A DNA stretch of 64,000 bases from Symbiodinium natans (lineage: Eukaryota; Sar; Dinophyceae; Suessiales; Symbiodiniaceae): assembly GCA_905221605.1 (NCBI GenBank), contig CAJNDS010002466.1, positions 345,501 to 409,500 of the forward strand, in the 5' to 3' direction. This document shows, in pieces, positions 59,881 through 64,000 of the stretch. The notes below the pieces were generated by a model that was not told where the DNA came from, did no database searches, and worked only from the letters and a program-made list of their open reading frames with translations. Within the stretch, counting starts at the first letter, position 1; every line of letters begins with the position of its first letter. The position numbers and the translations under genes are program-made.

Positions 59881-60769
59881 GCAGGACGAAACAAGAGAAT
59901 GTAAGATGTAAGTCGGGAGGGAGGCTGGTAGCCGTTCCTTTCTTTTCCGAACCAAAGACAAAGAGGAAGGAAGGCAGGATAGGTTTCCGTGATTGATTTT
60001 CGTCACCTCTCTATGTTTTGAGAAGGTAAAGGGCGTTCTATCTCTCACCCCTCTCCCTTGTCTTCTTGGTTGGAGTGAGAAAATATAAAAAAAGCGAAAG
60101 GAAAAGTGAGAGGGAGAAAGAAGCCCTCCTTCCATTCTGAAAAATCTGCAGATTTAGAGACAGGAATAGGGGACAATATGGAAATGATTCTTTCTTATTT
60201 CTTCACGTTGTCTCCTTTCCCTATATGACTCCCTTGCGATTTCCCTTTTGGTTGGAGTGAGAAGAGACAAAAGAAAAGTGAAAGGACAAGTGAGAAGAAG
60301 AAAGGATGCAGAGAAAGGAATAGAACAACTCAGAAGAGACACAGTCTCAGACAAGATAATTTACTGACTTGTGATTGCGTGGCTGCCTTGGCAAGAGTTG
60401 TTGCTGGTTTCGCGAGCCGCGGCTTCTAGCCTCCTCTTGCTTGGGCGTGGCCAAGCGCCAGGGAGCAGAAGTGCTGCGTTCTTCAAGTTTCAAATTCGTT
60501 TCTGTAGTTTCAGACTAGTTGCAAAACAGTTTCAAAATCCAGTTGCGAATTCGTTGTTAAGGGGAAACTGCGTTTTTCTACGCGCAATTGCAAAACATGC
60601 AGAAGTTCTGGTTTTCAACAAGCGCGGACAGAAATTGCAGCTCCTCCTTAACAGCGATATTTCAACTGGATTTTGAAACTAGTTTGAAACTGACTTGAGA
60701 CTAATTTGAAACTATGGAAACGATTTTGAAACTCGAAACACTACCATATTCCGGACTTTCTGCCCCCCT
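59881..60769 (+). repeat. Linker plus companion unit V, copy 2
   Basis: Linker 59881-59980 (GCAGGACGAAACAAGAG...), then V 59981-60769 with the ~49-bp deletion. Hairpin copy 2 lies at 60481-60739. Confidence 0.9.
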
Positions 60770-62118
60770 CCTGGCCCCTCACATATGGCCCTCACGCACG
60801 GGAAGTTGACTTTGGTCAGGCGTGACTAGAGACCAGAGCTTCCGAAAGCTTGCCAATCTCCGGACAGTAGGAATAGAGGAATGTGTGGAAATGATTCTTT
60901 CCTAGTTCTTCATCTTCTTTCTCCTTTCCCTATGTATGAGAAAAGAAGACAGACAAGGAGAGAGAGCCCCCTGCAATTGGGAATTTCCCCAGAAGAGAGA
61001 AAGCGAAAGGGATGCCCCCACAACTTTCACGTTTTTCATAAGAATGTAAGCACCAAGAGAGAAGAGAAAGGAAAAGAGAATAGCGAGGAAAGAGGCAAGG
61101 AAACACAGGAGGCAGCCCCTCCGCTTGCTTCTTGAATGAAAAAGACATCGGAGAAATGGAAACATGAAATTGAGAGGGAAGTTGCGCTTTTCCTTGCTGA
61201 AGAACAAAGCAATTCCAAAGAACATGGAAAGCACAAGGAATGTACTGGGAAAGGTAGGGAAAGGGATTCTTCCCTCTGACTTTTTTGCTTTCCTTCAATC
61301 TGCGATGTAAAGGGAAAAGATGCAGCGGACAGGTCTGAAAATACAGGCAGGTGATCTTTTTTTCCTTATTGTCATCATTGTCTCATTTTCTCAGTGGGAA
61401 ACGTCTCATTTTCTCAGCGGGAAACGTAAAGTGCAAAAAGATAAAAGAAAGAAAGTAGGGAGAGTGGGAAGGTTCCTTTTTGTGGTGAGAAGGTAGTCGG
61501 AAAGCAACAGGAGACTCCTCTTTCATTCTGTTTACCCCTACCTCTTATAGTCTTTTCGGAAGGAAGAAGAACATACGCGGATAGGAAGGCAGCCTTTCTT
61601 TGATGGGGAAAGGAAAGGGATGCGCTGCCCCCTCAATTTTCATGTTGATGGGAATGTAAGCACCGGGAGAGAAGAAAGGAAGAGAGAATAGCGAGGAAAG
61701 AGGCAAGGAAACACAGGAGATTAGGAGTCAGGTTCCGGTGATTGATGTTCGTCTCTTGTCTTCTTTTTGAGAAGGTCGCTTTTGGTTGGAGGAAGAAGTC
61801 CGCCTTCCATTTTGAAGAATCTGCAGAGATAGGAATTGAAGAAATCACAAGAGACACGGATAGAGGACATTATAGACTTGATTCTGTTTTATTTATTCAT
61901 CTTCTATCTTCATTCCCTATATGAACACAGAACAAAGACAAGGAGAGAGAGCCTCCTGCAATTGGGAATTTCCCCAGAAGAGACAAAGTGAAAGGGATGT
62001 CCCCCGCACCTTTCACACTTTTGAGAAGAATGTAAGCAACAGAAGAGAAGAGAAAGGAACTCATAATAGTGAGCAGGGAGGCGAGGAAAGACTGGAGGCA
62101 GACCTTCTTTCCGGTTGA
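60770..62118 (+). repeat. Main unit U, copy 2 (1,349 bp)
   Basis: Nearly identical to copy 3; joined directly to it at 62118/62119 without the linker. Confidence 0.97.
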
Positions 62119-63467
62119 CCTGGCCCCTCACATATGGCCCTCACGCACGGGAAGTTGACTTTGGTCAGGCGTGACTAGAGACCAGAGCTTCCGAAAGCTT
62201 GCCAATCTCCGGACAGTAGGAATAGAGGAATGTGTGGAAATGATTCTTTCCTAGTTCTTCATCTTCTTTCTCCTTTCCCTATGTATGAGAAAAGAAGACA
62301 GACAAGGAGAGAGAGCCCCCTGCAATTGGGAATTTCCCCAGAAGAGAGAAAGCGAAAGGGATGCCCCCACAACTTTCACGTTTTTCATAAGAATGTAAGC
62401 ACCAAGAGAGAAGAGAAAGGAAAAGAGAATAGCGAGGAAAGAGGCAAGGAAACACAGGAGGCAGCCCCTCCGCTTGCTTCTTGAATGAAAAAGACATCGG
62501 AGAAATGGAAACATGAAATTGAGAGGGAAGTTGCGCTTTTCCTTGCTGAAGAACAAAGCAATTCCAAAGAACATGGAAAGCACAAGGAATGTACTGGGAA
62601 AGGTAGGGAAAGGGATTCTTCCCTCTGACTTTTTTGCTTTCCTTCAATCTGCGATGTAAAGGGAAAAGATGCAGCGGACAGGTCTGAAAATACAGGCAGG
62701 TGATCTTTTTTCCTTATTGTCATCATTGTCTCTTTTTCTCAGTGGGAAACGTCTCATTTTCTCAGCGGGAAACGTAAAGTGCAAAAAGATAAAAGAAAGA
62801 AAGTAGGGAAGAGTGGGAAGGTTCCTTTTTGTGGTGAGAAGGTAGTCGGAAAGCAACAGGAGACTCCTCTTTCATTCTGTTTACCCCTACCTCTTATAGT
62901 CTTTTCGGAAGGAAGAAGAACATACGCGGATAGGAAGGCAGCCTTTCTTTGATGGGGAAAGGAAAGGGATGCGCTGCCCCCTCAATTTTCATGTTGATGG
63001 GAATGTAAGCACCGGGAGAGAAGAAAGGAAGAGAGAATAGCGAGGAAAGAGGCAAGGAAACACAGGAGATTAGGAGTCAGGTTCCGGTGATTGATGTTCG
63101 TCTCTTGTCTTCTTTTTGAGAAGGTCGCTTTTGGTTGGAGGAAGAAGTCCGCCTTCCATTTTGAAGAATCTGCAGAGATAGGAATTGAAGAAATCACAAG
63201 AGACACGGATAGAGGACATTATAGACTTGATTCTGTTTTATTTATTCATCTTCTACCTTCATTCCCTATATGAACACAGAACAAAGACAAGGAGAGAGAG
63301 CCTCCTGCAATTGGGAATTTCCCCAGAAGAGACAAAGTGAAAGGGATGTCCCCCGCACCTTTCACACTTTTGAGAAGAATGTAAGCAACAGAAGAGAAGT
63401 GAAAGGAACTCATAATAGTGAGCAGGGAGGCGAGGAAAGACTGGAGGCAGACCTTCTTTCCGGGTGA
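62119..63467 (+). repeat. Main unit U, copy 3 (1,349 bp)
   Basis: Exact 1,349-bp period with copy 2 and only a few differences (e.g. a one-base change in a T-run and in the GGGAAGAG motif). Followed by the linker (63468-63565). Confidence 0.97.
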
Positions 63468-63565
63468 GCAGGACGAAACAAGAGAATGTAAAGATGTAAG
63501 TCGGGAGGGAGGCTGGTAGCCGTTCCTTTCTTTTCCGAACCAAAGACAAAGAGGAAGGAATGCAG

Positions 63566-63790
63566 GATAGCGCGTAGGATCGCGTAGGAGAGTACGGTGT
63601 GTTTTTGTCATTTTTTGGAGATGATACCGCGGTTTCTGGGTACTCTTTTCTCCTGCATCTGAAGGCATTCTCACGTACCGTTTTTTATTTGATTTTATAC
63701 TACACGGGCCCCCAAAATTGGTCAATTTTTGCGATTTTTTACTATGTTGTAGGATTCTTTGAGCAAATTTTCAGTTTTTACTGATTCTAA
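63566..63790. other. Unique AT-leaning sequence
   Basis: Follows the linker after CGCGTAGGATCGCGTAGG (short direct repeat). No gene seen. Confidence 0.5.
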
Positions 63791-64000
63791 GCTAAAAAAG
63801 TACATTTAAAATTATTAAAATTATTAAAATTATTAAAATTAGTAAAATTATTAATTTCTGCCCTGAGAGGCTCCCGGAAAATTAACATTATTAAAATTAT
63901 TAAATGTATGGAAATTATTAAAATTATTTCTGCCCTGAGAGGCTCCCGGAAAATTATTAAAATTATTAAAATTATTAAAATTATTGAATTATTAAAATTA
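63791..64000. repeat. ATTATTAAA-type array with duplicated GC-rich motif
   Basis: 9-bp AAAATTATT units. TTTCTGCCCTGAGAGGCTCC plus CGGAAAATTA occurs twice (about 63855-63884 and 63928-63957). Runs off the window. Confidence 0.9.

Noticed and set aside
1-64000. A true chromosome end
   Set aside because: Arrays are interstitial, short, in both orientations, and neither window edge is a terminal array.
1-64000. Dinoflagellate spliced-leader gene (CCGTAGCCATTTTGGCTCAAG)
   Set aside because: Looked for by eye on both strands; not found. This neither supports nor excludes a dinoflagellate.
1-64000. tRNA, rRNA or snRNA genes
   Set aside because: No recognisable conserved blocks seen; a covariance-model scan would be needed to exclude tRNAs firmly.

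Overview
This is nuclear DNA of a eukaryote. No complete, recognisable gene, rRNA, tRNA or CRISPR array could be established. The first ~56.3 kb is saturated with the Arabidopsis-type telomere heptamer TTTAGGG / CCCTAAA and local variants. That heptamer is used by land plants, many green algae, dinoflagellates, chromerids and some other algae. Short GC-rich islands, long inter-island stretches and a decayed LINE reverse transcriptase fit an alveolate alga such as a dinoflagellate or chromerid best, but this is an inference of modest confidence.

Layout of 1-56,300. The dominant pattern is a polarity rule: [CCCTAAA]n - unique GC-rich island of about 70-140 bp - [TTTAGGG]n. I count about 40 such islands, roughly one per 1.0-1.5 kb. 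The stretches between islands therefore begin with TTTAGGG repeats and end with CCCTAAA repeats, i.e. they have telomere-like terminal inverted repeats. Several islands carry pyrimidine-rich AG acceptor-like sites on one side and GT donor-like sites on the other. The simplest reading is short exons separated by ~1 kb introns whose ends could pair in RNA (UUUAGGG with CCCUAAA). Coding strand cannot be fixed: most islands are open in at least one frame on both strands, and for 25-35 codons of GC-rich sequence an open frame is weak evidence.

The inter-island stretches hold several families of small inverted-repeat elements (MITE-like, 70-145 bp), poly-G/poly-C tracts, microsatellites, an AGAGAGGT array (19,922-20,291), two LINE-type reverse-transcriptase remnants (29.5 kb fairly clear, 24.8 kb tentative), a repeat-free coding-like block (10.0-12.06 kb) and a few longer ORFs (16.0, 32.1, 37.7 kb) of unknown product.

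At about 56,330 the sequence changes abruptly. Telomere-like repeats stop and a purine/pyrimidine-skewed repeat domain runs to ~63,565. It is built from a 1,349-1,350 bp unit present three times, an ~840 bp companion unit present twice, and a diverged inverted copy at the left edge. The companion unit carries a long imperfect hairpin of GTTTCAAA-type motifs. From ~63,566 to the end the sequence is AT-rich and ends in ATTATTAAA-type repeats with a duplicated 30-bp GC-rich motif. The two switches may be real repeat boundaries or assembly joins.
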